A stretch of 64,000 nt of DNA from Desulfuromonadales bacterium (lineage in GTDB: Bacteria > Desulfobacterota > Desulfuromonadia > Desulfuromonadales > BM103). Within the stretch, counting starts at the first letter, position 1, and each line of letters opens with the position of its first letter. Location: contig JAQYVY010000009.1 in NCBI GenBank assembly GCA_030145195.1, positions 1-64,000 of the forward strand. The letters run 5' to 3'. Made by a program: the position numbers and the translations under genes. Shown piece after piece: positions 54,664 to 63,691 of this stretch. The notes below the pieces were generated by a model. The model did not search any database, had not been told where the DNA came from, and saw only the letters and a list, made by a program, of their open reading frames with translations.

Positions 54664-54723
54664 GGATAGTTGGCCTTGAAATAAGACTTTAGGGATTAAG
54701 ATTTTAAGTATAAGGAGAGCGTT

Positions 54724-55680
54724 ATGAGTGGAATCAGTCGACGGAGATTTCTTGCTGCGAGTGTAGCAGGATGTGCCGCCACAACCTTGGCCGGACCCAA
54801 GAAGGCCCTAGCGGCCGGTGCGTTTACCGGCTACTCGGACAGTATGGGTGTGCTGGTGGATTTGACTCGTTGCATCGGCTGCCGTAGCTGCGAAGCCGCC
54901 TGCAACAAGGAACAGGCCTTACCCGCCCCTGACCGGCCATTTAATGACATGTCTATCTTTGATGAGACTTTTCATGGTGGCACACAGAAACGGCGTCCTG
55001 ATGAAAATGCCTACACGGTGGTTAATCGTTATGAGCCAGAAGGCAGCGATGAGCCCATTTATCGTAAAGTGCAATGCAATCACTGCAATGAGCCTGCATG
55101 TCTCACTTCTTGTTTCGTCAACGCTTACACCAAGACCCAAGAAGGTGCTGTAATCTACAATAACAAGGTGTGCGTCGGTTGCCGAAATTGCATGATTGCC
55201 TGCCCTTTCAATGTCCCGGGCTACAGCTACTCCAGTGCCTTTGATCCGATTGTCAAGAAGTGTATCTTCTGTCACGATACTAGGTTGAAAAATGGCCTGC
55301 CACCAGCCTGCGTCGATATCTGCCCGCAGGAGGCGTTGACCTTCGGCATGCGCAAAGATCTTCTCAAAATAGGCAACCAGCGTATCCAGACCCATCCGGG
55401 TCGTTACGTCGATCATATCTATGGTGAAAAAGAACTGGGCGGAACCAGTTGGATGTACCTGTCATCTGCACCGTTCGATGAGGTGGGCTTCGACGCTAAC
55501 GTGAGCAACGAGCCGATCATCAATAACGTTAAAGACTTCCTCGGTACGGTACCGATGGTACTGGCAATTTGGCCAGCAATGTTCACAGGTTTCCACCTCC
55601 TGGCAAAAAAGCAGGCCGGTCACGATAACCACGATGAAAAAGTAGAAGAGCAGCATGGCGAGGAGGGAGGAGAACAATGA
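54724..55680 (+). CDS. Tat-exported four-cluster ferredoxin subunit (DsrO/HybA/NrfC-like)
   Basis: 318 residues. Tat motif 'SRRRFLAAS' at the N-terminus. Four [4Fe-4S] sites: 'CIGCRSCEAAC', 'CNHCNEPACLTSC', 'CVGCRNCMIAC', and 'CIFCHD...CVDIC'. A C-terminal membrane helix ('VPMVLAIWPAMFTGFHLLA') anchors it, then an acidic His-rich tail. It should carry electrons between the NrfD-like quinone site and the pentahaem cytochrome. Its stop overlaps the next start (ATGA), so the two are coupled. Confidence 0.93.
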   Translation: MSGISRRRFLAASVAGCAATTLAGPKKALAAGAFTGYSDSMGVLVDLTRCIGCRSCEAACNKEQALPAPDRPFNDMSIFDETFHGGTQKRRPDENAYTVVNRYEPEGSDEPIYRKVQCNHCNEPACLTSCFVNAYTKTQEGAVIYNNKVCVGCRNCMIACPFNVPGYSYSSAFDPIVKKCIFCHDTRLKNGLPPACVDICPQEALTFGMRKDLLKIGNQRIQTHPGRYVDHIYGEKELGGTSWMYLSSAPFDEVGFDANVSNEPIINNVKDFLGTVPMVLAIWPAMFTGFHLLAKKQAGHDNHDEKVEEQHGEEGGEQ

Positions 55681-57017
55681 AATCGCTCATTAAGTCCGGA
55701 GTTAACGTGGTTGACTCCCATGTCAACGATAAGAAGGACGAGGATTGGTCTTTCATTCGAAAAATGATGCTTGGCCTGCACTTTGGTCAATATCTCGGTC
55801 AGGCTCTGCGTAACCCTTTCAACTGGATCCTGGGTGTTATTTTTGCTATCGGTCTGCCCTTAATCGCCTACCGTTTCCTCTTTGGACTCAGTGTGGTTAC
55901 ACACGCCTCGAATGATTATCCTTGGGGCCTGTTCCTTGGGTTTGGTCTTTTTGCTATGGTGCCACTGTCGGCATCAGGCTTTATGCTCGGAACTACGGTT
56001 GAGATTTTCGGCCGTCATGATTTCGAACCAGTAGAACGTCTAGCCCTGCTCAATGGTTTGCTCGGGTACCTCTTCGCTGTTATCTATCTACTGGTCGACC
56101 TTGGCCAACCATGGCGCCTGCCTTACCCGATGGTGGTTTCTTTCGGTCCGGCGGCAGTGCTCTTTCTGGTTGCCTGGCATGTGGCCACCTACCTGTCAGT
56201 ACAAGTCGCCGAAGTTTCAGTAGCTTTCTTCGAGTGGATTGGTTGGCTGGGAGGTAAGCGCTTTATCAGACGAATCGCTATCGGTTTGACCGTGTCTGGT
56301 ATCATTCTCTCGACCCTGCATCAGGGAGCTTTGGGGGCACTCTTCTGTTATGCCCCAGGCAAAGTTCACCCGCTCTGGTTTTCGGCGTCGTTCCAGTGGA
56401 TTCACTTCTTCTGTTCGTCGATTCCCGCGGGCCTTTGCATGGTGATCGCCGTTAGTACTATCATCAAGAAGACGATGGCTTGGCGTTGCGATGACAACTT
56501 CCTTGACAACCTTGATCGTTGCACTCTTGGCCTAGCCAAAGGTGCCAGTTTGGCCCTGATTACCTACCTGGTTATCAAAATAATCGGTATTGCCCATGAC
56601 AACGAGTGGGCCTACCTGGCAACAGGTTGGGGCGCGTGGTTCTTGTTTGAGATGGCCGTAGGCGTGGTATTGCCAATCATCCTGTTCGGTTATGCAATTC
56701 GCCATAAAATCGTTGGCATGGCCAGAGTTGGTGCCTTTATCACTGTCTTCGGGATTGTTCTGAATCGTTTGAATACGGCACTGATTACTTTTAACTGGCA
56801 ACTATATCAGGAAGTACCGCATATTTTTGAAGTGATTATCGCCGTGACAATTTTTGCGATTTATGTGGTAGTCTATCGTTTTATCCTCTATCGTCTACCT
56901 ATCCTTTATACATGGAAGGCGGAACCGGAAGCAGCCTTTGCTGCAGATGCAGCTAAGGCTACGCCGGTTCGGATGACAACGCCTGCAGTCGAAGCGGTGT
57001 ATCGCAAGATCGATTGA
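55677..57017 (+). CDS. NrfD/HybB-like integral membrane quinone-interacting subunit
   Basis: 446 residues with about ten membrane helices, soluble N- and C-termini, and the family stretch 'NDYPWGLFLGFGLFAMVPLSASGF'. It is of the HybB/PsrC branch that exchanges electrons with menaquinone. With the ferredoxin and cytochrome it forms a quinone:cytochrome c oxidoreductase comparable to Cbc4 (CbcSTU) type modules of Geobacter; exact orthology untested. No molybdopterin subunit is nearby, so electrons must end at cytochromes. Confidence 0.92.
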   Translation: MKSLIKSGVNVVDSHVNDKKDEDWSFIRKMMLGLHFGQYLGQALRNPFNWILGVIFAIGLPLIAYRFLFGLSVVTHASNDYPWGLFLGFGLFAMVPLSASGFMLGTTVEIFGRHDFEPVERLALLNGLLGYLFAVIYLLVDLGQPWRLPYPMVVSFGPAAVLFLVAWHVATYLSVQVAEVSVAFFEWIGWLGGKRFIRRIAIGLTVSGIILSTLHQGALGALFCYAPGKVHPLWFSASFQWIHFFCSSIPAGLCMVIAVSTIIKKTMAWRCDDNFLDNLDRCTLGLAKGASLALITYLVIKIIGIAHDNEWAYLATGWGAWFLFEMAVGVVLPIILFGYAIRHKIVGMARVGAFITVFGIVLNRLNTALITFNWQLYQEVPHIFEVIIAVTIFAIYVVVYRFILYRLPILYTWKAEPEAAFAADAAKATPVRMTTPAVEAVYRKID

Positions 57018-57020
57018 GCA

Positions 57021-57056
57021 ATTACCGCGGGGCCGAGAAATCGGTCCCGCGGTAAT
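57021..57056 (+). other. Very stable 15-bp intercistronic hairpin
   Basis: ATTACCGCGGG and its exact complement plus four more pairs (one G-T) enclose a 6-base loop AGAAAT. No T-tail follows, so it is probably an mRNA-end protector or partial attenuator that lowers expression of the sensor gene after the oxidoreductase genes. Confidence 0.7.
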
Positions 57057-57083
57057 AAGATTCTTTCAAGGGGAGTCTCCATC

Positions 57084-57929
57084 ATGCTCAGCAGTATAAA
57101 CAGTCGCGCTATCGTCCCTGTCGCTTGTGCTGTGACCGGGTTTGTTATTGCCTGCTGTGTGCTTTTGTATACCTTCGTTAAAGAGGATCTCATTGAAGGT
57201 GAGGTTCGGCATGCAGCAGATTTGTCAGATACTGTGATTAAATCGACCCGATACGCTATGCTCCACGATGATCGGGAAACTTTAAGTAATATTATTAGCA
57301 GCATTGGCGAGCAAAATCAGGTCGAACATGTTCGGATCTTCAATAAGAAGGGTTTGATCATGTTCTCCCGCGACAAAGGCGAACTCAACCGCTTTATCGA
57401 CAAGACGGCGGCGGGTTGTACTGAATGTCACGCGGGGGCAGAGCCAAAACGTAGCCTTGGCACCATGGCTAAGGCCCGCCAGTACACCAACAAGCTTGGT
57501 AAAGATGTCTTGGCGATTACTGCGCCGTTTTATAACGAACCTGAATGTTCTAATGCCGCCTGTCATTTCCACGATTCCGAGCAAAGCCTTCTGGGTACCC
57601 TTGATATCGGCGTCTCTCAGGATCCCCTCAAACGAACACTTGGCCAATTACAGAACCGAATGATCGTGTTCAGTGGCATGATTTTGATTTTGACTGTCGG
57701 TGCCGTCTGTGCCCTGCTTTACAGCCAGGTGTTTCTGCCTATCAAACAACTTGCTGACTTTACCGAAGGTGCTGGGAGTGATACTCTTGGACACGAATTT
57801 CCTGAGGTCAGTGGAGACATTGCTCGGTTGGCAAATGATTTTCAAAAAATGGCCAACCGCGTACAAGAACTCGAACAACAGCTTCTTAGTAAAGAAAGTG
57901 ATGCATCCCCACCGGATTCGCAATCCTGA
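57084..57929 (+). CDS. Orphan haem-motif membrane sensor with HAMP but no output domain
   Basis: 281 residues: membrane helix (about 10-32), periplasmic domain, second helix (about 193-215), HAMP-like linker, short coiled coil and end. The sensor has a CXXCH (Cys112, Cys115, His116) and a CX4CH ('CSNAACH', Cys155, Cys160, His161). The second motif and the flanking 'LLGTLDIGVS' match the sensor of the kinase at 49363. No kinase, cyclase or methyl-accepting domain follows. It may pair with the kinase or the pseudo-receiver. GGGGAG precedes ATG. Confidence 0.82.
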   Translation: MLSSINSRAIVPVACAVTGFVIACCVLLYTFVKEDLIEGEVRHAADLSDTVIKSTRYAMLHDDRETLSNIISSIGEQNQVEHVRIFNKKGLIMFSRDKGELNRFIDKTAAGCTECHAGAEPKRSLGTMAKARQYTNKLGKDVLAITAPFYNEPECSNAACHFHDSEQSLLGTLDIGVSQDPLKRTLGQLQNRMIVFSGMILILTVGAVCALLYSQVFLPIKQLADFTEGAGSDTLGHEFPEVSGDIARLANDFQKMANRVQELEQQLLSKESDASPPDSQS

Positions 57930-57998
57930 CTTTGCCGAACCTTTTGTTACTGACTCCGTTTTAACCGTTCTGCTGCAGGTCGGTAGAAGGAGATAACC

Positions 57999-58526
57999 AT
58001 GAGCCAGGAAGGGCGACCATCCGATGTGCCGCAGTCACCTGGCGGTGAAGATCTACGGCAGAGGATTGAGCTGCGTATCCGACGCCTTGAAAGAGCTTCC
58101 GGAAACGGCCTCTGGTCTATGGTTCTGTTCCTTTCGGTCAGTTTTGTTGCTTTCGATGGATTCTCAATTTTCCCCACCCTTAGCGATAATGTCCGTAAAA
58201 TTCTCGGTCCATCGCCACCGGCGGAAATGATCAGTCTCGCTCTGGTTGTTTACGCATTCTCCAGCATCGTTCGGACTCTTGCCCGCATGAGTCAAAAGAT
58301 AAAGCCTTACATGGGCTTGATGCATGCCGCGTTTTTTGCGGCCTTCTATTCGTTTTACCACTTGTCTGGAGCGCTTCAGGATAACTTCTGGGCCGTTTTT
58401 TTTGCCGGAATCAGTGTCATGGGGCTGGAAAACTTCTACCTTTGGTCACACGGTAATGAGGCGGTTCGCAAGGAGCGGGCTTTACTTGATAGTTTGCGAG
58501 GTGCAGGGGAGGGGGAGGAAAAATAG
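57999..58526 (+). CDS. Four-helix membrane protein, last gene of the respiratory operon
   Basis: 175 residues: charged N-terminus, four membrane helices (about 35-55, 72-93, 105-125, 130-148) and a charged C-terminal coiled segment. AAGGAG precedes ATG 57999. No family recognised. It could be an accessory subunit of the NrfD-like complex. Confidence 0.65.
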   Translation: MSQEGRPSDVPQSPGGEDLRQRIELRIRRLERASGNGLWSMVLFLSVSFVAFDGFSIFPTLSDNVRKILGPSPPAEMISLALVVYAFSSIVRTLARMSQKIKPYMGLMHAAFFAAFYSFYHLSGALQDNFWAVFFAGISVMGLENFYLWSHGNEAVRKERALLDSLRGAGEGEEK

Positions 58527-58575
58527 AGAATAAGAAGACTAGAGCAAGAGTTTCTGTTTCTATGTACGGTCTACT

Positions 58576-59115
58576 TTAAAACTCAAGGTTCTTCTGCACA
58601 TAACTTTCCACGCTGTCGATCTGGCTCTGCATGTCCATCATCCGGTTCTCCAAAAGAATGATCTCTTCATCCATCCGCTCTATTCTGTCTTTGATACTTT
58701 GCCTGCGAAAGCCCAGTTCCTCGCGGGCTTTTTGAATAGAGCCCTGCTGGTTGGCGTCAAAAGAGGGGGACAGGCCATCTTCTTCGCGCTGGAATTGTTC
58801 CAAGAGATCTTCAAGGCGATTACGTTTAGTTCTTGACGACTGCAAGTCACGCTCGAACATTTCGATTCTGCGGGAGCGAAAATTAAGATAAGCAATAGCA
58901 ATGTCGAGTTTACGCAGTGAGATGTCCTGTTTTGAACTGTTCGTTTGTTTTTCTATTTGTTTCGCAAGAGTGTCAATCGATTCAGACAGGGCCGTTAATT
59001 TGCCAGTTATGTGGGCTTCAGTACTTTCTTGTTGGGTTGCTGTGACCTGCACCGAAAACAGCACGACAAACAGGATTCCTATCACAACAGATTTAGGCAT
59101 GATGGTAAAATTCAT
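58576..59115 (-). CDS. Exported coiled-coil protein, unknown
   Basis: 179 residues: signal peptide (about 1-27, SVQVTA), then almost entirely heptad coiled coil ('LAKQIEKQTNSSKQDISLRK' to the end), no enzyme motif. AAAGGA precedes ATG 59115. Likely a periplasmic structural or tethering protein. Confidence 0.7.
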   Translation of the reverse strand: MNFTIMPKSVVIGILFVVLFSVQVTATQQESTEAHITGKLTALSESIDTLAKQIEKQTNSSKQDISLRKLDIAIAYLNFRSRRIEMFERDLQSSRTKRNRLEDLLEQFQREEDGLSPSFDANQQGSIQKAREELGFRRQSIKDRIERMDEEIILLENRMMDMQSQIDSVESYVQKNLEF

Positions 59116-59196
59116 GGGTCTATCCTTTGCAATTTAAGAAAACGTCCCGTCAAAGCATTTTCGAGTGTTGAAGGTAAAAGGCGGCACTTCGTGTAA

Positions 59197-59673
59197 TTAT
59201 TCGTTAGCAAGGGTTTCTGAGCCGACGTTAAATTGATAAACTTCAAAAGAGCCGCCTCGATCGATCAGTTTGAGATTGATAACGGCATCCCCATGTTCAT
59301 ACTTGGCCTCAATATTATATTCGACAACGGTCTGTTTGCCGATATCGGTTTGCTGATCCAGATGAAGGTTCTCAAACTCTGGTTCCGCCATCTCCTGGAG
59401 TGTTCCCAACCGGGAAAACAAGCCCATGACCTGGGTAAGTTTTTCCTCCGATATGGTGGCAGAAACTTCAGGGGCTATCAACGCTCTTGTTTTCTCAGGA
59501 TCCCATTGTGAGATTTCCGGGATGATTTGATTGATATACGGCACGGCTCTATCGTCATATTCTGATGATTGGCTTTTATCGTAAAGTGCAGAACCGGCGA
59601 ATATGACCATAATGCTGACAAGCCAGGTCGCCATCAGGATGAAGAATTTTTTCAAGGATTGTTTGTTTTCCAC
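59197..59673 (-). CDS. Membrane-anchored protein, unknown
   Basis: 158 residues from GTG 59673, which has AAGGAAG 7 bases upstream and gives a clean N-terminal anchor (KKFFILMATWLVSIMVIFAG). A longer frame to 59778 adds a polar, unlikely leader. The soluble part ('EYDDRAVPYINQIIPEISQW') resembles small periplasmic beta/alpha domains found as DUF-type proteins; no family recognised. Confidence 0.6.
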   Translation of the reverse strand: MENKQSLKKFFILMATWLVSIMVIFAGSALYDKSQSSEYDDRAVPYINQIIPEISQWDPEKTRALIAPEVSATISEEKLTQVMGLFSRLGTLQEMAEPEFENLHLDQQTDIGKQTVVEYNIEAKYEHGDAVINLKLIDRGGSFEVYQFNVGSETLANE

Positions 59674-59884
59674 GGAGTGTCTTCCTTGTCTTTTTTGTGA
59701 GGAATCATTCTGCTGAAGGGAAAGCTCTTGTGCCGAAAATTGCGGAATGCCAACCCTCAAGGTGTACCCCGCAGACATTAACGGAGGATATCATTTTTAG
59801 AGCGGGTGGCACTACATCTAATCGTCCAGGTCCTGAATGTTTTTGGTGGGACACCCACAGAGATAAGGCGGGAGATAAGAGGTG

Positions 59885-60700
59885 TCACCCTAAAGAGACG
59901 TCGAGTATCATCATGACCGAAAAACCGACCATCGTTGCCATGGTGACCAGGTCAATATTTGCATAGTTTCGCTGCGACTCTGGAATGAGTTCTTCCACCA
60001 CGACAAAAATCATGGCTCCAGCAGCAAAGCAGAGCGCATAGGGAAGAATGTTTTGCATGTGCAAAACAAAGAGGGCACCGATGACTCCGGCAATGGGTTC
60101 CACCATGCCGGAAGCTTGCCCCATGAAAAAACTTTTTCTTTTTGACAGACCTTCTCTTCGCAACGGCACTGATACCGCAGTTCCTTCGGGAAAATTTTGA
60201 ATCCCAATACCAATGGCCAAGGCAATGGCACCGCCGATTGTCGCAGAAGGCAGGCCTGCGGCTACTGCGCCAAAGGCGACTCCGACGGCCAGGCCTTCAG
60301 GGATATTGTGCAGGGTGATGGCGAGGACCAGAAGGGTACTTCGTTGCCACGAAGTTTTTACGCCCTCGCTTTTGTCAACACTGAGACCAGGATGAAGGTG
60401 CGGGAGGAACTTATCCGTCAGCCGCATAAATATCCCGCCACCCATAAAGCCAATCGCTGCAGTGAGCCAGGGAATATGTCCTAGTTGCTCTGCCATCTCT
60501 ATGCCTGGTGCGAGCAACGACCAGAAACTCGCTGCAATCATGACCCCGGCAGCAAACCCGAGCATTGAATCCAAAAGCTTTTGATTCAATGTTTTCGTAA
60601 AGAAAACCAGTGATGCTCCTGCCGCAGTCACGCTCCAGGTAAAGAGCGTGGCAATAAAAGCCTGCGTAACGGGATTGAATTGTAGGAAGAAGTCGCTCAT
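59885..60700 (-). CDS. ZIP-family divalent metal transporter
   Basis: 271 residues with eight membrane helices. Helix IV '[19 protein letters not shown]' and helix V '[17 protein letters not shown]' contain the metal-binding HNxPEG and QNxPEG motifs of the ZIP/ZupT family. It imports zinc, iron or similar cations. It stands between unknown exported protein genes. Confidence 0.93.
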   Translation of the reverse strand: MSDFFLQFNPVTQAFIATLFTWSVTAAGASLVFFTKTLNQKLLDSMLGFAAGVMIAASFWSLLAPGIEMAEQLGHIPWLTAAIGFMGGGIFMRLTDKFLPHLHPGLSVDKSEGVKTSWQRSTLLVLAITLHNIPEGLAVGVAFGAVAAGLPSATIGGAIALAIGIGIQNFPEGTAVSVPLRREGLSKRKSFFMGQASGMVEPIAGVIGALFVLHMQNILPYALCFAAGAMIFVVVEELIPESQRNYANIDLVTMATMVGFSVMMILDVSLG

Positions 60701-60767
60701 GTCATTGGCCTTTTCGAGAATTGAAAAAACTTAATAGCCTGAATTTCCTCACAGTGGCATTGACTTT

Positions 60768-61223
60768 TTAGTGTTTCAAGGTCAAATCTGAAGCCGGTTT
60801 CTCTTCCGTTTGAACCAATCGATATGACCGTTGGATCTCCCCTTGAATCACCGGCAGAAGACCCTTCATATAATGCTTCATCTTTGATAGGGCTGATCGC
60901 CCTTCCGGTTGCTCCATGAAGGCCACAAAAGCGTTCAATTCTTCAAGCGTCAAATGTGCTTTCAACTGTTCCTTTGCGGCCCCTTCAATTGTCTTGAGAT
61001 CAAGGTGTTTCAAGAGCAATTGAGCCATTGATTCCCGCTGATCGTCTGGGAATTGCGTAGTCACCTGGGCGATCATTTCTTTCATCAGTTCGTCGATTGG
61101 AGCCAGTTCGAAATAGCGCTCCACTGCGCGGGCTTTTGCCTCCGCATGATCAGTCTCCGCGGCTAAGATCATGGTCGGGGATAATGTGATGAAAAGGGTA
61201 AGCATGCAGATGATTGTTTTCAT
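60768..61223 (-). CDS. DUF2059 exported protein
   Basis: 151 residues with signal peptide (to about 22) and the DUF2059 pattern: 'HLDLKTIEGAAKEQLKAHLT' followed by 'LEELNAFVAFMEQPEGRSAL'. Function unknown in all members. It starts 34 bases after the M16 peptidase stop in the same direction. Confidence 0.82.
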   Translation of the reverse strand: MKTIICMLTLFITLSPTMILAAETDHAEAKARAVERYFELAPIDELMKEMIAQVTTQFPDDQRESMAQLLLKHLDLKTIEGAAKEQLKAHLTLEELNAFVAFMEQPEGRSALSKMKHYMKGLLPVIQGEIQRSYRLVQTEEKPASDLTLKH

Positions 61224-61256
61224 GACACAACTCCTTCTTCTGACGGGAGATCTCTG

Positions 61257-62555
61257 TTAGCTGGGCTCTGGACCCTGCCATTCGGCGATAATCTTTTCGA
61301 CCTCTTTGCGCTCGCGAGTTCGGTAGGGTCCGACAATAGCACCACGCAGGTTGGTGGGGGTGATGAATTCTCTAGCGGTCTGTCGCAAGCCAGCGGAGGT
61401 GACAGTGTCGATTGCGGCAAGATCATTGGCGATGGTACGGTGGCAACCTGTCATCTCTCCCCAGGTATAGCGCAGGGCCATCTCGTCGACCTGGTCGCGT
61501 GAATAGTCAAGGTCGCAACGATAGCAGTTGAGAATATGGTCCAATTCATCGCTGTCGACTTCGGTTGAGTGCAGTTCGCTGAAAATCTCAAGGATTGCGG
61601 TGGTGGCCTTGCCCAGATTTTCGGTGGATACTGCTAAGTCAATAGCCAGGGTTCCGGCATCGGCATAGAGCGCGAGCGCTGCGTCGACGGCGTAAGTCAA
61701 GCCCAATTCTTCACGAAGTCTTAGCATCAAGCGACTCATCCCACCCCAGCCGAGCAGTCGGCGGAGCACGCGCAGATTGGCGGTATGTTTACTGTCCCGG
61801 CCAGGGAGCAGAAAGGCCAGTTGTAGGCTGACTTGTGATCCGGCATCGCGCACCCAGCGCAAGGGTCGATCTGTACCGGAAAAATCAGTCCATGCTTTCG
61901 CTGCTGGGACTTTGGCTCCCTGCCATTGGTCAAAATGCGCTTTCGCCGCAGCCACAACCTGTTGATGATTGACCGGACCCGCTACTGCCAGCACGGTATT
62001 GTGCGGCGTGTAGTAGGTGGCATGATGCTGTTGCAGTTGACGCAGGGTGAGTCGCTCAATTGCTGGCCGATTGCCGACAGTTGGCTGTCCCAGCGGATGG
62101 TTGGGGAAGAGCAGGGTGGCGATAATATTGTCGGAATTGATCTGGCGTCCGGTTTCGTTGAGATCACCCATTGCCTCTTCGAGGATGACCCGGCGCTCCA
62201 TCTCAATGTCTTTGAAAAGTGGGCGCTGTAGCATTGAACCGAACAGACCAATGCCTTCTGCGATATGGTTCGGGTGGACCCGGGAATGGAAGCAGGTAGT
62301 TTCACTGTCAGTCGCAGCGTTGGCTGAACCGCCAACGGCCTCGAAGGCACGTTCCAAGGTCAGGCCAGAGGGGAAGTCTGCCGTTCCTTTGAAGAGCATA
62401 TGTTCGAGAAAATGCGACACGCCTGCTTTGCTGGCGGTTTCATAACGGCTACCAACACCGACATAAATCATCACTTCGGCACTGTGATGGTGCGGCATTG
62501 GCACGCTGATGACGCGCAGGCCGTTAGCGAGAGTGTCGCAGAGGTATTCGGTCAT
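61257..62555 (-). CDS. M16 zinc peptidase (PqqL/processing-peptidase-like)
   Basis: 432 residues. The inverse zinc motif HFLEH (about 48-52) and the distal Glu in 'EAMGDLN' region (about 123-129) are intact. The C-terminal half is the second M16 domain. Typical length of single-chain bacterial M16 proteins of the Geobacter/Bacillus mlpA kind. It degrades or trims peptides in the cytoplasm. It lies downstream of hemB behind an AT-rich palindrome. Confidence 0.93.
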   Translation of the reverse strand: MTEYLCDTLANGLRVISVPMPHHHSAEVMIYVGVGSRYETASKAGVSHFLEHMLFKGTADFPSGLTLERAFEAVGGSANAATDSETTCFHSRVHPNHIAEGIGLFGSMLQRPLFKDIEMERRVILEEAMGDLNETGRQINSDNIIATLLFPNHPLGQPTVGNRPAIERLTLRQLQQHHATYYTPHNTVLAVAGPVNHQQVVAAAKAHFDQWQGAKVPAAKAWTDFSGTDRPLRWVRDAGSQVSLQLAFLLPGRDSKHTANLRVLRRLLGWGGMSRLMLRLREELGLTYAVDAALALYADAGTLAIDLAVSTENLGKATTAILEIFSELHSTEVDSDELDHILNCYRCDLDYSRDQVDEMALRYTWGEMTGCHRTIANDLAAIDTVTSAGLRQTAREFITPTNLRGAIVGPYRTRERKEVEKIIAEWQGPEPS

Positions 62556-62579
62556 AGAGTTAGAGACTCGTTAAGGGTG

Positions 62580-62635
62580 AAAATATAAAAGATGAAGAGC
62601 CCAATACTTAAAAGACTTTTCACCTTTTATATTTT
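62580..62635. repeat. AT-rich inverted repeat between hemB and the M16 gene
   Basis: AAAATATAAAAG (62580-62591) and its exact complement (62624-62635) flank a 32-base centre with further partial pairing. It could act as a weak terminator for hemB or as an AT-rich control element. Confidence 0.55.
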
Positions 62636-62653
62636 ACTCATTACTGGAACATG

Positions 62654-63625
62654 TCAGCAAAGCAGTTTGGCGGCTTCCTTGGCGTGGTAGGTAATAATCA
62701 GGTCGGCGCCAGCGCGTTTCATTCCGATCAAGGTTTCCATCATGACCCGGTCGCCATCGATCCAGCCTTTTGCGGCTGCAGCCTTGATCATGGAATATTC
62801 GCCGGAGACATTGTAGGCCACCAGCGGCAGGTTGTAGCGTTCCTTGAGATCACGCAGGATGTCGAGGTAGGCCAGTGCAGGTTTGACCATCAGAAAATCG
62901 GTGCATTCCTGAATGTCGAGTTCTGCTTCACGAAAAGCTTCTAGCCGATTGGCCGGGTCCATCTGGTAGCTGCGGCGGTCGCCGAACTGTGGGGTCGAGT
63001 CGGCAGCGTCACGGAAGGGACCATAGTAGGCGCTAGAGTATTTGACCGCGTAGCTCATGATCGGGATGTGTGAAAAGTCGTTGGCATCAAGAATCTCCCG
63101 AATTGCGGCAACGCGTCCGTCCATCATGTCGGAAGGCGCTACAATGTCGGCTCCGGCGCGGGCATGCGCGAGGGCTTCGGCTGCAAGCAGCTTGAGGGTT
63201 TCGTCGTTGTCGACGTCGCCATCTTTGATCACGCCACAGTGTCCATGATCAGTGTATTCACACAGGCAGACATCGGTGATCACCATCAGTTTCGGCACCT
63301 CCGCCTTGATCGCCCGGATCGTCTCCTGAATGATACCCGTATCGGAGTAGGCGTCTTGGCCTAGGGCATCTTTGGCTTCGGGGATGCCGAACAGAATCAC
63401 CGCCGGGATGCCGAGTTCATACACCTCTTTAGCTTCTGCGACGATATGTTCGATCGACTGCTGGTAGATACCGGGCATGGAGACGATCTCTTTCTTGATG
63501 TCTGTGCCAAAGGCCGAGAACATGGGATAGATCAGGTCATCAGTACGGAGAAAGGTCTCACGGACCATGCGGCGGATGGTGTCGTTTCGGCGCAGACGAC
63601 GGGCACGATATTCGGGGAAAAACAT
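62654..63625 (-). CDS. hemB: Porphobilinogen synthase (delta-aminolevulinate dehydratase)
   Basis: 323 residues, the usual length. Catalytic lysines are in '[17 protein letters not shown]' and '[10 protein letters not shown]'. The zinc-binding variant '[14 protein letters not shown]' is present, so it uses the Zn site. It joins two aminolevulinates to make porphobilinogen for haem, siroheme and corrinoids, in keeping with many cytochromes. ATG 63625 has GGAGG upstream; an in-frame ATG at 63661 has no ribosome site. It follows hemD in the same direction. Confidence 0.97.
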   Translation of the reverse strand: MFFPEYRARRLRRNDTIRRMVRETFLRTDDLIYPMFSAFGTDIKKEIVSMPGIYQQSIEHIVAEAKEVYELGIPAVILFGIPEAKDALGQDAYSDTGIIQETIRAIKAEVPKLMVITDVCLCEYTDHGHCGVIKDGDVDNDETLKLLAAEALAHARAGADIVAPSDMMDGRVAAIREILDANDFSHIPIMSYAVKYSSAYYGPFRDAADSTPQFGDRRSYQMDPANRLEAFREAELDIQECTDFLMVKPALAYLDILRDLKERYNLPLVAYNVSGEYSMIKAAAAKGWIDGDRVMMETLIGMKRAGADLIITYHAKEAAKLLC

Positions 63626-63691
63626 GGAAAACCTCCGAGGAAAACTATTGTTGAGTTTCAAGTGCTCTGGTTAGAATCAATTCCTTGTAGC

